The notes: generated from the letters alone by a model not told the origin. Positions 36,525-46,735 are shown, counted from the first letter of the stretch. The stretch is 64,000 nt of DNA from an uncultured Victivallaceae bacterium (GCA_944392655.1 CALXXL010000006.1:62001-126000); one strand, 5' to 3'. Translations and numbers: made by a program.

Positions 36525-38695
36525 GAGGAGTGCTGTTATCGGCGGGATTATTTTTGTGCGCCGCGCTTTACGGGGATGTGCCGGAGACGCTGTTTAACGG
36601 ATTGTGGGAGGTGCGCAATCTCGGCAATGGCGAAGGAGTGGTGGATTTCTGGGACTCCAGTTCCGGGGAATCGACAGCGGTATTATTCACGCCAAGTGAC
36701 CAGAGCTGGCTGTTTCTGGTGCGCAACTGCTGGAAAGAGGAGTTGGCGGATGCGGAGACGCTCTATTTTTCGGTTGAAGTGATGACGAACCGTCCGGCGA
36801 AGATCAAGACGGTAATCTCGGAGAATGCGGAATGGGGTGGTTTGACCTTCAAAGTATCCTACGGAGGGATGAGCAAGCCCTACCGTTGGGAGCGGGTAAT
36901 AACGTCGATGAAGCGGAGTGACATGTCCGGTTATCTCTCATTCGGGGTAGGCATGGAGTACACGAATGCGGGAGTCTGGCTTGCGGTGCGCAATCCGGAG
37001 ATAACGACGGAGCCGCCGCCGGCAGAGGTATTATCGTCGGACGAACTCCTCATACCGGAAAGTTATGAAGAGCATGACATCATCTCCACGGTTCGCACAA
37101 TAAATTCGATCAAGCGTGTTTCTGCTGCGGATCCGGAAAAATTTGCGGCGGAAGGTGTTGCGGCGGACATAGCAGAGCTTACCCGTCTCATTGCAGAGCC
37201 TTCGCTGGAGAAAGACACTCGCGGCCGCGAGTGTCACACGAGTGAATTTTTCCGCAAGGGTTCGGATATTGCGTCCCGTTACAATGAACCTGCTTTGACG
37301 ATTGCCGCCATGCCGCAGGATACAGAGTATCACCGCGGCACAGCAGTCACGGACGATTTTGACGGAACGTCTCTGACGTTGCCGGTAAACGGCGAGGATG
37401 GCATTCTCTATCTGCTCCGCAACAACAGTGCTGCTACTGAAACGCTTCATATTACGGTAACCGGGGATATGGCGCAGTATGCCAAAGCCTATCAATTGCT
37501 GGAGATAGACGGTTATCCGGACTATCCGGTGGAGTTGAAGGAGGACAATTTTGTCCGTATCGGTCCGGATGAAACAATCGGGGTGCTGGTCTACTTAAAG
37601 ACCGCCGGTGCCACTCCCGGTGTACTGAAAGGTTCGGTGGAATTCAAGCCCTACAACTACAATATTCCCACCCGCAGTGAAGAGTTGAATCTTACGGTAT
37701 CGGAGATGGTGCTGCCGGAGACGGTCTACCCGTTAAAGACTTTTCACTGGGATTACAATGACGCCAAGGATCTGGAGAAGACCCGTTTTATGGCGGCGAA
37801 CCGGATCAACACCTTTCACATCACGAATCTTCCGAAGCCGGTACCCGGTTTAAGCAGTACCGCGCCCTACTTCATTGAGTTGACAGATATGGTGGATGGA
37901 GATCTGGACGCCTCGTTCAAGAATCTTCTCGACTCGTTGCGCAATATCCGCACCGCGATGGACGGCAAGCCGTTTTATCTTCTGATCGAGGTATGGTATG
38001 CCCGTGATCATGGAGGCTGGCATGAAGAATACAATCCCTGGCTGGATCGTCTGGTACAAGTGTTGGAGAACGAGGGTTTGAGTTACGACGACTGGTATCT
38101 GGAAATATATGATGAGACATTATGTCCGGAGTTTTTGGAATCATGCAAAAAGATTCACGAGCACAATCCGAACATTCAGATATTCTCCGACTATCTTCCC
38201 AAAGACAACCAAGAGCTGATTGACGCCTATCTTCCCCATCTTGCGGTCTGGTGTCCCCAGGGCTGGCAGTTTGGGGAGAACCACGATGAAGAGATTGAAT
38301 ACGTGCGTGCGAACCGCAAATCGGAGATGTGGTTTTACGACTGCAATCCGTCGCCCGCCACGCCTCCGCGCTATTTCCGCTGCCAGCCGCTGATATCTGC
38401 GGCGTGGGATCTGGATGGCAGCTGTTACTGGACCAGTTGTTACAGTACGGAGCCGGACAAGACGTGGAAATACACCTTCAGTTTCTTCTACAAGACGGCC
38501 GACGGTCTGGTACCTTCGCGCCGCTGGCTCCTGTGGCAGACAGGCTTGAGCGACTATTTAATGTTCAAGGAGGCGTTAAAGCGTGAAGATCTGCGTGAAC
38601 CGGCGCAAAAGTTCCTGGAAGATTTCAAAGAGAAGCCGATCAACAATCTTCTTGGCGGCAAGGTGCTTGAATGGCGTAATGCCAATTTGAAGTAA
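36503..38695 (+). CDS. Secreted DUF4091 domain protein
   Basis: 730 residues. The signal peptide MGILRGVLLSAGLFLCAALYG starts at the second ATG (36512); the ATG at 36503 is chosen since AAGGAAGGG lies just upstream. An N-terminal beta-region (30-270) leads to a TIM-barrel-like part with FHWDYNDAKDLEKTR, FYLLIEVWYARDHG and YLEIYDETL. It ends in the DUF4091 region (ISAAWDLDGSCYW, SRRWLLWQTGLSDYLMFKEA). DUF4091 accompanies glycoside-hydrolase-like proteins; no activity has been assigned with certainty. It is the last gene of the unit with PIG-L and the sialate esterase, implying a related glycan. Confidence 0.82.
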   Translation: MGAMGILRGVLLSAGLFLCAALYGDVPETLFNGLWEVRNLGNGEGVVDFWDSSSGESTAVLFTPSDQSWLFLVRNCWKEELADAETLYFSVEVMTNRPAKIKTVISENAEWGGLTFKVSYGGMSKPYRWERVITSMKRSDMSGYLSFGVGMEYTNAGVWLAVRNPEITTEPPPAEVLSSDELLIPESYEEHDIISTVRTINSIKRVSAADPEKFAAEGVAADIAELTRLIAEPSLEKDTRGRECHTSEFFRKGSDIASRYNEPALTIAAMPQDTEYHRGTAVTDDFDGTSLTLPVNGEDGILYLLRNNSAATETLHITVTGDMAQYAKAYQLLEIDGYPDYPVELKEDNFVRIGPDETIGVLVYLKTAGATPGVLKGSVEFKPYNYNIPTRSEELNLTVSEMVLPETVYPLKTFHWDYNDAKDLEKTRFMAANRINTFHITNLPKPVPGLSSTAPYFIELTDMVDGDLDASFKNLLDSLRNIRTAMDGKPFYLLIEVWYARDHGGWHEEYNPWLDRLVQVLENEGLSYDDWYLEIYDETLCPEFLESCKKIHEHNPNIQIFSDYLPKDNQELIDAYLPHLAVWCPQGWQFGENHDEEIEYVRANRKSEMWFYDCNPSPATPPRYFRCQPLISAAWDLDGSCYWTSCYSTEPDKTWKYTFSFFYKTADGLVPSRRWLLWQTGLSDYLMFKEALKREDLREPAQKFLEDFKEKPINNLLGGKVLEWRNANLK

Positions 38696-38711
38696 AGAAT
38701 TGAAAGGCGTG

Positions 38712-38744
38712 AAACCTCTCCGGTGCATCCGGAGGGGTTTTTTT
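38712..38744. terminator. Terminator between DUF4091 and MATE genes
   Basis: ACCTCTCCGG (38714-38723) pairs with CCGGAGGGGT (38729-38738) around a TGCAT loop (one G-T wobble), followed by seven T on the plus strand. The MATE stop codon lies in the T tract. Confidence 0.85.
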
Positions 38745-40113
38745 ATATTCTGCTGTCCCGTATGCGGGTATGGGATACGTTAAAAGTCCCCTGTTCCTCG
38801 CGCATAGTTTTAAAATAGATAATTGCGAGCATAATGGCAGCGCCCCACCATGCGCCGATATTGGCGAAACACGCGCCGAAGAACCCGAAATTAGCGATAA
38901 GATAGAATGCGGTAAAGCTCCGGCAGAACAGCTCAACAATTCCCGAAGCGAGCACGGCGAAAGCTCTTCCCATCGCCTGCAGTGAATTGCGCAGGATAAA
39001 GAGCATAGCCAGTACGGAATAGAACACGGCATTGAATGTAAGGAACCACCCTGATTCGCGCAGCAGTTCCGGATCAGCGTCTTTAAAGAACATCATGGTA
39101 ATCTGGCGGTTGAAGATAATGATCATGATTCCGCCGATAATGCTGACGGTGACGGAGAGTTTAATACACTGTTTGATACCGAGTATAATGCGGTCCATTC
39201 TTCCTGCGCCGTAATTCTGGGCGACGTATGTAGAGAGCGCGATACTGAAAGCGAGGAACGGCTGAATTGCCAGCTGGTCGGCGCGGCATGCGGCGGTATA
39301 TGCGGCGATGGTGACTTCGCCCAGGGTATTGAGCTGAGACTGCAGGATGATAGATCCGATCGCGATGATGAGGAACTGAGTTCCCATTGGGACTGCGACC
39401 CTCAAATGTTCCCATGCGAATTTCGGGTCGAGCCGCCATGCCTGAGGCGAAAGGGTCATAATATGGCGGAAGTGTTTTCTGGCATATATAAAGCACCAGA
39501 CTCCGGCGACGAGTTGAGAGACGACGGTAGCCCATGCTGCTCCTGCGACGCCCATTTTAAAAGTCAGAATGAATACGAAGTCGAGGATGATATTGAGACC
39601 GGAAGCCACCACGAGGAATATGAGAGGAGTTTTGCTGTCGCCCAGAGCCCGCAGGATGGAAGCGACTCCGTTGTAGAGGATAAAAGCGCCGCATCCCCAG
39701 AAGAGCGCGGCGATATACTTTTCTGAATCGTTGAAAATCTCTTTGGGTGTATTCATCATTTTCAGCATAGGATCGACGAACCATATACAGAACACGGTAA
39801 TTACGACCCACATAATGAGGCTCAATTCAGCGATCGTTGCGATAGAGTGTTTAACCCCCTTCTGGTCGCCTGCGCCGAATCTCTGAGCTGTAATTACGGC
39901 GAATCCGCTGGTCAGGCCGTAAATTCCCCCGATCATCATAAAAGCGAGCGAACCGGTAGCGCCGACTGCGGCGAGAGCGTTGGCGCCGAGAGTTTTTCCG
40001 ACAATAATTGTATCAGCCATAAGATAGAGCTGTTGAAAAACGTTTCCGCACAATAGCGGTATAGAAAACATCACCAGCAGTTTAAGGGGATTGCCGGAAG
40101 TCATATCTTTCAT
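38743..40113 (-). CDS. MATE-family efflux transporter
   Basis: 456 residues, 12 predicted membrane helices in two homologous halves. The first half starts LLVMFSIPLLCGNVFQQLYLMADTIIVGKTLGANALAAVG and the second has VAVPMGTQFLIIAIGSIILQSQ and AAYTAACRADQLAIQPF. These are the usual MATE blocks, which export drugs or metabolites in exchange for Na+ or H+. The N terminus is MKDMTSGNPLKLL, a common opening in this family. The operon status is single gene, with no regulator next to it. Confidence 0.93.
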   Translation of the reverse strand: MKDMTSGNPLKLLVMFSIPLLCGNVFQQLYLMADTIIVGKTLGANALAAVGATGSLAFMMIGGIYGLTSGFAVITAQRFGAGDQKGVKHSIATIAELSLIMWVVITVFCIWFVDPMLKMMNTPKEIFNDSEKYIAALFWGCGAFILYNGVASILRALGDSKTPLIFLVVASGLNIILDFVFILTFKMGVAGAAWATVVSQLVAGVWCFIYARKHFRHIMTLSPQAWRLDPKFAWEHLRVAVPMGTQFLIIAIGSIILQSQLNTLGEVTIAAYTAACRADQLAIQPFLAFSIALSTYVAQNYGAGRMDRIILGIKQCIKLSVTVSIIGGIMIIIFNRQITMMFFKDADPELLRESGWFLTFNAVFYSVLAMLFILRNSLQAMGRAFAVLASGIVELFCRSFTAFYLIANFGFFGACFANIGAWWGAAIMLAIIYFKTMREEQGTFNVSHTRIRDSRI

Positions 40114-40232
40114 ATTGAGAACCTCCTCTAGCCGTCGTTCTGTAAAATTTGCCGTTTAATTTAGTTGGTTTTTGTCAAAAAGCAATCGGCCTGGGAATCA
40201 AAATACAAACATTCAGTTGCGATTGCAACTAT

Positions 40233-42683
40233 CTATTTTTTCTCGAGTTCGCGTTTAAGAGCGGCCTTGGTTTTAGTGGTAGGCATAGCATTTTCGGGGT
40301 GCTCCGGCCAAACATGTTTAGGGTAACGCCCCTTCATCTCCTTCATAACGATCGGCCAGTTGCCTGTCCAGAATCCGGGCAGATCGGTAGTAACCTGAAC
40401 CGGCCGCATAGCCGGAGAGAGCAGTTCAATAATTAACGGGGTATGCTCTTTACCGACGGTAGGGTGGATTTGGCATCCGTAGAACTCCTGAATTCTGGCT
40501 GAAATTCTGGGTGTATCGCCGGAGTAATCGATTTTCAGTGCCGAACCTGCGGGGGTAACGAATCTCTCGGGATAATCCCGGTTAAGCGCTTCAAATTTAC
40601 TCCAGGATATATAGTTGATCATAATCTGATAAAGATCGAGTTTTTTAATCTGGGCGATAGAGTTCAGGCCGTCGAGATATGGAGCCAGCCATGATTCAAG
40701 GTTGCGGGTCAGCGTCTCTCCGTCAAGCGAGGGATAATCGCCGTTATTCTGTCTGTGGGCAAATCCGGTACGATGGATAAGCGCCTCCAGCTGGGGGGAA
40801 AACTCCAGAACTGCCAACCCGTTTTTGCGGATCGCGTCAATCAGCAGCGCAGTACACTTCTGCCGGTCGGGATTTTTCATAGGGACGGAGGCAAGCACCA
40901 CAGCGCCCATGCACTCTTCGGAAACGGCATATACGGCGGCCTTCTCCTGATCGAAGAATATTTTCTCACGGTGAGTAAAGAGCTGCGGTGCGCACTCTTT
41001 AAGCTGCTCCAGCGTTATTGCTGCACCGCGCCGGACGAGACCATTTTCGCTGGAGTCATCGACTTCGGCGGCGATAATAAATTCATTTCCCCGCAACCGG
41101 CTTTCCCGGTTGAGTCTCACGCCGCGACCGCCGGAGAGGAGAAAGAGTTCGCTGTTATTTTTCCTTGCCTTTCCGGCGCGGTCGGGATAGGCGAAGGCGA
41201 GGATTCTGCCGCAGTCGGCCGGATTTTGTTCAACCATTCTGACTTTCATCAACTGCAACAGCTGATTGCGCAAGTCGCGAATGCGTCCGGCAGAGTATCC
41301 TCCGGAGCGGCTGGAATAAATCTGCTCACCCAGGTCGTCATTATCGGATATACAGCGTGATTCAAGTATAGCGGCAACTTCACATGCGAGAGGTACGAGA
41401 CCGATTTCGGCGGCGCGCACCATCATAATTCCGAGCCGGGGATGCAGCGGGAGTTCAACGGCCCGTCGTCCGCAGGCGGTCAGTGCGCCGTCTGGAGAGA
41501 TGATATTCAATCCGGCGAGCAGTTCTCCTGCGGCTTTCAACGCGGGAGCAGGCGGATTATCCAGCCACATAAGCTCTTCCGGTTTTGCGCCCCACGCGGC
41601 GAGTTCCAGGGTAAATCTGGCCAGATCGGCGTCGAGAATTTCAGGTGGATCGAATTGCAACATCGCGGTATTTTCCGCTTCGCTCCATAAGCGGATGCAT
41701 ATCCCCTCTTCGGTACGACCCGCCCTGCCCCGTCTCTGATTGGCGGAAGCCCGGGAGATTCTTACGGTTTCGAGGCGCGACATTCCGCTTACCGGCGAAA
41801 AGCGCATTTTTTTCTGGAGACCGGAGTCGACAACTATTCTCACCCCCTCAATAGTCAAACTGGTTTCGGCGAGATTGGTAGCGACGACGATTTTTCTTCT
41901 TCCAGGTTCCGCCGGGGCGATCGCCCGCTCCTGTTCGCCGCCTGACAATGCGCCGTAAAGAGGGAAAACATCGGTATCCTGGGGGAGATATTCGTGTAAA
42001 AACTCACATGCCCGGCCGATTTCGGCGGCGCCGGGCAAAAAGATCAGGGCGGATCCCGGTTCTTCGCGCATGATATTGAGAGCGGCTCTGGCGGCGGCGA
42101 ACGGTGCATCTTCCGTAGCCGGCCGTGGCTGATACAGAGTTTTGACCTGATACATACGTTCATGCGCCTCAATAAAAGGAGCGTTGAATTTTTCTGCGGC
42201 GGCACGACCGTCCATAGTAGCGGACATGATAAGAATCTTCAAATCCGGGCGCAGAGATTTCCGCACATCGAAGGTCAAAGCCAGCGAGAGATCGGTAATC
42301 AGGGAGCGTTCATGAAACTCGTCAAATATTACGATTCCCGCCTGAGTCAATTCCGGGTCATGCTGAAGCATCCGGATCAGAATTCCCTCGGTAACGACCT
42401 CTATTTCAGTTCCCGGCACTGTTTCGTTACGGATGCGCCACCCCACGCTCCGGCCGACTTTTTCGTGCATATTCCATGCGATTCTGGCGGCCACGGTTTT
42501 AGCGGCGGCTCTTCTGGGTTCGAGGATAATAATTTTTTTACCATTGGCCAGTTTAATAAGTTCCGGCGGCAGGGCGGTACTTTTACCGGTGCCTGGCGGA
42601 GCGGTAAGCACAGCGATTCCGTGTCCGTCCAGAGCCTCGGTCAATTGCGGCAGGATATCGAGAACGGGCAGTTTTTCTATCAT
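40233..42683 (-). CDS. hrpB: ATP-dependent helicase HrpB
   Basis: 816 residues. Walker A is APPGTGKSTALPPELI (about 29-44), motif II is VIFDEFHERS, motif III SATMDG, and motif VI QRRGRAGR. The HA2/winged-helix region and the HrpB-specific C-terminal domain follow. It is a cytoplasmic DEAH-box helicase of unknown substrate in most bacteria, needed for RNA or protein secretion-linked processes in some. The start ATG overlaps the MFS stop by 1 nt (TAATG), so they are translationally coupled. Confidence 0.94.
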   Translation of the reverse strand: MIEKLPVLDILPQLTEALDGHGIAVLTAPPGTGKSTALPPELIKLANGKKIIILEPRRAAAKTVAARIAWNMHEKVGRSVGWRIRNETVPGTEIEVVTEGILIRMLQHDPELTQAGIVIFDEFHERSLITDLSLALTFDVRKSLRPDLKILIMSATMDGRAAAEKFNAPFIEAHERMYQVKTLYQPRPATEDAPFAAARAALNIMREEPGSALIFLPGAAEIGRACEFLHEYLPQDTDVFPLYGALSGGEQERAIAPAEPGRRKIVVATNLAETSLTIEGVRIVVDSGLQKKMRFSPVSGMSRLETVRISRASANQRRGRAGRTEEGICIRLWSEAENTAMLQFDPPEILDADLARFTLELAAWGAKPEELMWLDNPPAPALKAAGELLAGLNIISPDGALTACGRRAVELPLHPRLGIMMVRAAEIGLVPLACEVAAILESRCISDNDDLGEQIYSSRSGGYSAGRIRDLRNQLLQLMKVRMVEQNPADCGRILAFAYPDRAGKARKNNSELFLLSGGRGVRLNRESRLRGNEFIIAAEVDDSSENGLVRRGAAITLEQLKECAPQLFTHREKIFFDQEKAAVYAVSEECMGAVVLASVPMKNPDRQKCTALLIDAIRKNGLAVLEFSPQLEALIHRTGFAHRQNNGDYPSLDGETLTRNLESWLAPYLDGLNSIAQIKKLDLYQIMINYISWSKFEALNRDYPERFVTPAGSALKIDYSGDTPRISARIQEFYGCQIHPTVGKEHTPLIIELLSPAMRPVQVTTDLPGFWTGNWPIVMKEMKGRYPKHVWPEHPENAMPTTKTKAALKRELEKK

Positions 42684-44062
42684 TATTCTGCTTTCGCCGG
42701 AGCTTTTAATCTAAACATCACAGGCAGAGTTGCCAGATATCCGGCAGCGGCGATAAACGCCATTATATTGAAAGGTTTGAAAGGAGTTCCGGCGAGCCAG
42801 GACCAATTTTCGAGGACGCCGTAAAAGTATCCGCTTATAATTCCGGTAATTGCGCCGCACACGCCGGTTCCGGCATATATAATAGCAATGCCCATGCCCT
42901 GAATGTTCTTATCGCGCTGGGTGGTGATAAGCGACTCTCTGGATGCGGCGAGTCCGATAGTGGTAAAACCGGTAATCATAAATATAGGCAGAGCGCCGAG
43001 GAATCCGTGCGGCAGCCACTCGCCGCCGATCTGCCACAAAGGATTTCCCGGGGTCATAATACCCCACCATAAAGCCAACACAGCTAAGATAAAGGTGCAA
43101 AGTCCGAGGATAAACTGTCTGCTGTATTTAAGCCCCATTCTGCGGATAATGCCTGCGGAGAAGAATCCGGTAAGAGTGCTTATTGCCAGCAGTACCTGCT
43201 GGGATGTTATCTGCATATTGATCTCTTTCTGCAAATAGATATATAGGAATGCCCCGGTAAAACCTGCGGCTACCGCCTGCATTCCGAAGAAGATAATCAG
43301 CGGCCGCAGTTCTCTGCTTTTAAAGACCGCCTTAAGCTGTTCAGCCGGATTATCTTTGCTGGTTTTTGGGAAAGGATTTGTATCCGGGATATCCACCTGC
43401 ATGGCAGAGGAACACAATCCGAATATCATTCCGAGGAACAGCATAATTGAGTAGCTGAGATTACACCCGGTACCGAGAGATTGAAGCAGCACGCCAGCCA
43501 GCACGGTAGATATGGTACTGTAGAGCAGATAATTGGCATTGCGTTTACTCCAGAATCCGGTGCTTGCTCTTCTGGGGACAAAATCGGCGTGCCATGTCAG
43601 TCCGATTGGTCCGATCATGCTGGAAGCGATAACCGACATTGCCATAATCGTGATGAATGCCATAACGCCGTACGGCTGAGGGATCTGGTTGAAAAATAGT
43701 ACGAGAACCCCGAGCAATCCGTATGCGAGGAACTGGCATGTCGAACAGAATCCCCAGAATTTCACCCGGTGAAAGAACCGCTCCTGGATTACGAGTCCGA
43801 CAATCTGCATAGGCAGGAACACCTGAGCCAGCGAGTTAACTATTCCGATCTGGAAATTGGAGAAATCCAGCTGCCGTTCCAGGGCGGACATTATAGGCAG
43901 TCCTGCGCAAGCGCCGTAAAAACTCCAGAGTATACCAGCCTGGATGGAACAAGTCATCCCGGCGCGTATTTCGGCGGTGGAATAGCGCACCTGATCGTTG
44001 CGGTTACGTCGATGCAGCGCGTTATTTTCAAACGGTCGGATTCTGCGTTTCAAGATAAACAT
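42683..44062 (-). CDS. Major facilitator superfamily transporter
   Basis: 459 residues, about 12 membrane helices from residue 40 on (IQAGILWSFYGACAGLPIMS, the second loop LVIQERFFHRVKFWGF). The long basic N terminus (MFILKRRIRPFENNALHRRNRNDQ) is poorly conserved and the real start may be the Met near residue 36. Helix 11-12 includes GVCGAITGIISGYFYGVLEN. The substrate is not readable; MFS members of this subtype move sugars or other small solutes. It sits 54 nt downstream of trpS and is followed directly by hrpB. Confidence 0.85.
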   Translation of the reverse strand: MFILKRRIRPFENNALHRRNRNDQVRYSTAEIRAGMTCSIQAGILWSFYGACAGLPIMSALERQLDFSNFQIGIVNSLAQVFLPMQIVGLVIQERFFHRVKFWGFCSTCQFLAYGLLGVLVLFFNQIPQPYGVMAFITIMAMSVIASSMIGPIGLTWHADFVPRRASTGFWSKRNANYLLYSTISTVLAGVLLQSLGTGCNLSYSIMLFLGMIFGLCSSAMQVDIPDTNPFPKTSKDNPAEQLKAVFKSRELRPLIIFFGMQAVAAGFTGAFLYIYLQKEINMQITSQQVLLAISTLTGFFSAGIIRRMGLKYSRQFILGLCTFILAVLALWWGIMTPGNPLWQIGGEWLPHGFLGALPIFMITGFTTIGLAASRESLITTQRDKNIQGMGIAIIYAGTGVCGAITGIISGYFYGVLENWSWLAGTPFKPFNIMAFIAAAGYLATLPVMFRLKAPAKAE

Positions 44063-44115
44063 CCGTTTTTTAATTACCGGTTTTATTCAGAATCGTGGGT
44101 ATTCGGCCGGTATTT

Positions 44116-45078
44116 TCATGCCAGTCCGACAGCTTCGCGAACCTTCTTTAACGTTTTTTCTGCTTCTGCGGCGGCCTTTTCGGCGCCTTTTTTAAGGATG
44201 CTCTCAACGTACCCCAGATCTTTAGCGAGTTCATCGCGTCTGGCGCGCATGGGGGCAAAGAACTCCTGCATTTTATCGAACAGGGCCAATTTTGCGTGTC
44301 CGTACCCGTAGTTACCGTTGCGGTAATTGGCGCGCATAGTTTCGAGTTCTTCGGGGGAAGCGAAGAGTTTGTAAAGGGCGACCACGTTGCAGGAGTCTGG
44401 GTCTTTGGGTTCTTCGAGTCCCTTGGAGTCGGTAACGATGCTCATAACGGCCTGCTTAATCTTCTTGGGGCTGCCGAAAATCGGGATGGTATTGTTGTAG
44501 CTTTTGGACATTTTCTGCCCGTCGATTCCCGGCACCACGGCCACGTTATCCGAGGTCAGCGGTTCAGGGATGGTAAATATTTCGCCGTACTGGTTATTGA
44601 ATTTGATAGCGATATCGCGGGTAATTTCGAGGTGCTGTTTCTGGTCCTTGCCCACTGGTACGAGATTGCTCTGATAAAGCAGAATATCTGCGGCCATGAG
44701 AACGGGGTAAGTAAACAGTCCCATATTGGGGGCGAACCCTTTGGCGAGTTTATCCTTGTAGCTGTGAGCCCGTTCCATGAATCCGACGGGAGTAACGTTG
44801 CTGAGATACCATGAAAGTTCGGTCACCTGCGGCACATCGCTCTGGCGGAAGAAGACGGTTTTCCCGGTATCGAGTCCGCATGCGAGCCAGTCGAGGGCGA
44901 GGTTGATAATATTTTCGCGCAGTGCTTTCGGGTCGTTGCTGGTGGTAAGGGCGTGGAAATCGGCGATAAAGAGGAACGTTTCGCCTTTGGCCTGCAAATC
45001 GATGGATGACCGGATAGCGCCGAAGTAGTTTCCGAGGTGCGGCGTTCCGGATGGCTGAATTCCGGTAAGTATTCTCAT
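44116..45078 (-). CDS. trpS: Tryptophanyl-tRNA synthetase
   Basis: 320 residues from the ATG at 45078 (AGGA 10 nt upstream); an earlier in-frame start at 45087 is a TTG. The class I HIGH-type motif reads TGIQPSGTPHLGNYFG, and KMSKS appears as GQKMSKSYNNTI. Further signs are YLSNVTPVGFMERAHSYKDK and MAADILLYQSNLVPVGKDQKQHLE, the tryptophan/ATP-binding segments. It charges tRNA-Trp. Length is normal. MFS and hrpB follow and may be co-transcribed. Confidence 0.96.
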   Translation of the reverse strand: MRILTGIQPSGTPHLGNYFGAIRSSIDLQAKGETFLFIADFHALTTSNDPKALRENIINLALDWLACGLDTGKTVFFRQSDVPQVTELSWYLSNVTPVGFMERAHSYKDKLAKGFAPNMGLFTYPVLMAADILLYQSNLVPVGKDQKQHLEITRDIAIKFNNQYGEIFTIPEPLTSDNVAVVPGIDGQKMSKSYNNTIPIFGSPKKIKQAVMSIVTDSKGLEEPKDPDSCNVVALYKLFASPEELETMRANYRNGNYGYGHAKLALFDKMQEFFAPMRARRDELAKDLGYVESILKKGAEKAAAEAEKTLKKVREAVGLA

Positions 45079-45117
45079 ATTAAGCAATTCCTGTGATAAA
45101 ATTAAAATTTGGTGAAT

Positions 45118-45146
45118 AAGATATCACGGGAAAAGGCGGTTTGCAA
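45118..45146 (-). promoter_or_regulatory. Candidate promoter of trpS
   Basis: On the minus strand, TTGCAA (45141-45146), a 17-bp spacer, and TATCTT (45118-45123). Confidence 0.5.
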
Positions 45147-45197
45147 AAGCTAAAAGTATTTTATGTAAAAAAAACCGTTTTTATTTACGCATCCGGC

Positions 45198-45226
45198 TTG
45201 TCTGAATAGCGACCACCAGTTAAAAT
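45198..45226 (+). promoter_or_regulatory. Candidate promoter of the glycosidase-like gene at 45278
   Basis: TTGTCT (45198-45203), a 17-bp spacer and TAAAAT (45221-45226), 51 bp before the GTG start. Confidence 0.5.
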
Positions 45227-45277
45227 ATACGTGAATAGTTTTATTATTAATGGATATAGATATGAAAGGAGTTTACC

Positions 45278-46729
45278 GTGATTAAGCATCTCTTGACCAT
45301 TGCTGTTTTATTTGCCGCACTACCGTTCACTGCAACTGCGGCGGATGAGGAGGTTGACCTGAAACGGCAGCTGCTGACGGCATCTGCTGCCCACATTGAT
45401 CCATTGTTCGGCTACTATCACAACCGTTCAGCTGAGAGTATTGCGTGGGAGCTGGAGGTAAACAAATATAATGCGGCCTACTGTTTTGCGGTAACGCCGG
45501 CAGCGTGCAGTCATGAATTGACCGAAGCGTTGCATGCGCACAATATATCTGCGGTGCTGATCACGTTTCCCAGCTGGATCTATCTGTCGGATGAGGATAT
45601 GGACCGTTATCTGCCGGAGGAATGGCGTTCCTGGCTCATGGAGTTCACGAATCCGGAAGCGAAGAAGTGGAAATTCATCAGTTACGTTTATCCGGAATAC
45701 AATGAATGGTATGCCGGCTATCTTGCGAACCTGGTCAAAGAGTATGGTTATGATGGTGTTACGATGCTGGAGATGATGTACCCGGTATACGATGGTTTAA
45801 AACACAATCCGCCGGAATTCGGTGATATCAGCGAAGGTTTCCGTCAAGCCTTTGAGCGGGAAACCGGCTATGCCGTACTGCCTGACTTTACGAATCCCGA
45901 CTCACCTGACTACTATAAGAACAATCCGGTGCTGATGGATGAATTTCTTAAATTCCGCACGGAAAGCATCACCAACTTTTACGGTTACATAATGAATCGG
46001 GTTCGTGAAGTCAATCCCGGGGTCATAATAATCTCCTGGGCGCTGGGGGTCTCTGAACCTGATGGAGAGGATAAGATCCGTTTTTACAACGGCAGTGACA
46101 CCTACAGTCTGGTTGAACGGGTTCAGCCGGACATTCACATAATCCAGACGCACTGGCCGGACTGGACGAATCCGCAGCTTCCGCCGGACTACGTCAAACG
46201 CTACCAGCCTTTCATCGATGCGGCGCGATCAGCCTGTCCGGGGGTAAAGGTCGGGGTGCAGAGTGATTACGGCTCTCTGCCGCAGATGCGCCGTAATCTT
46301 GAGTGGGTAAAAGCGCACCGGTCAGCGTGTGATGAAGTGCTGGACAACTTTCTGGTCTATGAATTCAGTCTGCGGGATGAAGTTTATTCGGAAGCTCCGG
46401 TATTAAAAACCGCGTATATTGACGGTTCCGGCGCTGTTCTTACGCTGGTATTTGACCAGCGTATCGCGGCTGACTCCGGCGATCTTATGACCGGGCGTAT
46501 AATAAAAGGTGCCGCCGACTACACCGTATTGTCCGGTGTGGTCGACGGCAACCTGCTGAAGCTCACCTTAACCGCCCTCCCCTCCTCGGGGGAAAGCCTG
46601 ACGGTTCCGGTCGGTGGCATTGCCGATGATCCGTCGGTGCGTCTGCCGCTGAGCCAGCATGAGCCGAAGCCCAACGGCAGGGTGAACCGCATTCCGGCGG
46701 ATCAGAATACCACGCTCACCTTGCCGTAA
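45278..46729 (+). CDS. Secreted TIM-barrel-like protein with C-terminal beta domain
   Basis: 483 residues from a GTG preceded by AAAGGAG. Signal peptide IKHLLTIAVLFAALPFTATAA. Residues 40-340 look like a (beta/alpha)8 hydrolase-type fold, with acidic residues on strand ends: FISYVYPEYNEWYAGYL, YDGVTMLEMMYP, and VIIISWALGVSE. The C-terminal ~110 residues (LTLVFDQRIAADSGDL, LLKLTLTALPSSGESLTVPV) form a beta-sandwich resembling SwmB/CBM-type domains. I do not recognise a named family; the nearest idea is a GH-like hydrolase acting on polysaccharides. It converges on a second unassigned secreted protein with only 6 nt between the stops. Confidence 0.7.
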   Translation: MIKHLLTIAVLFAALPFTATAADEEVDLKRQLLTASAAHIDPLFGYYHNRSAESIAWELEVNKYNAAYCFAVTPAACSHELTEALHAHNISAVLITFPSWIYLSDEDMDRYLPEEWRSWLMEFTNPEAKKWKFISYVYPEYNEWYAGYLANLVKEYGYDGVTMLEMMYPVYDGLKHNPPEFGDISEGFRQAFERETGYAVLPDFTNPDSPDYYKNNPVLMDEFLKFRTESITNFYGYIMNRVREVNPGVIIISWALGVSEPDGEDKIRFYNGSDTYSLVERVQPDIHIIQTHWPDWTNPQLPPDYVKRYQPFIDAARSACPGVKVGVQSDYGSLPQMRRNLEWVKAHRSACDEVLDNFLVYEFSLRDEVYSEAPVLKTAYIDGSGAVLTLVFDQRIAADSGDLMTGRIIKGAADYTVLSGVVDGNLLKLTLTALPSSGESLTVPVGGIADDPSVRLPLSQHEPKPNGRVNRIPADQNTTLTLP

Positions 46730-46735
46730 CGGTTC

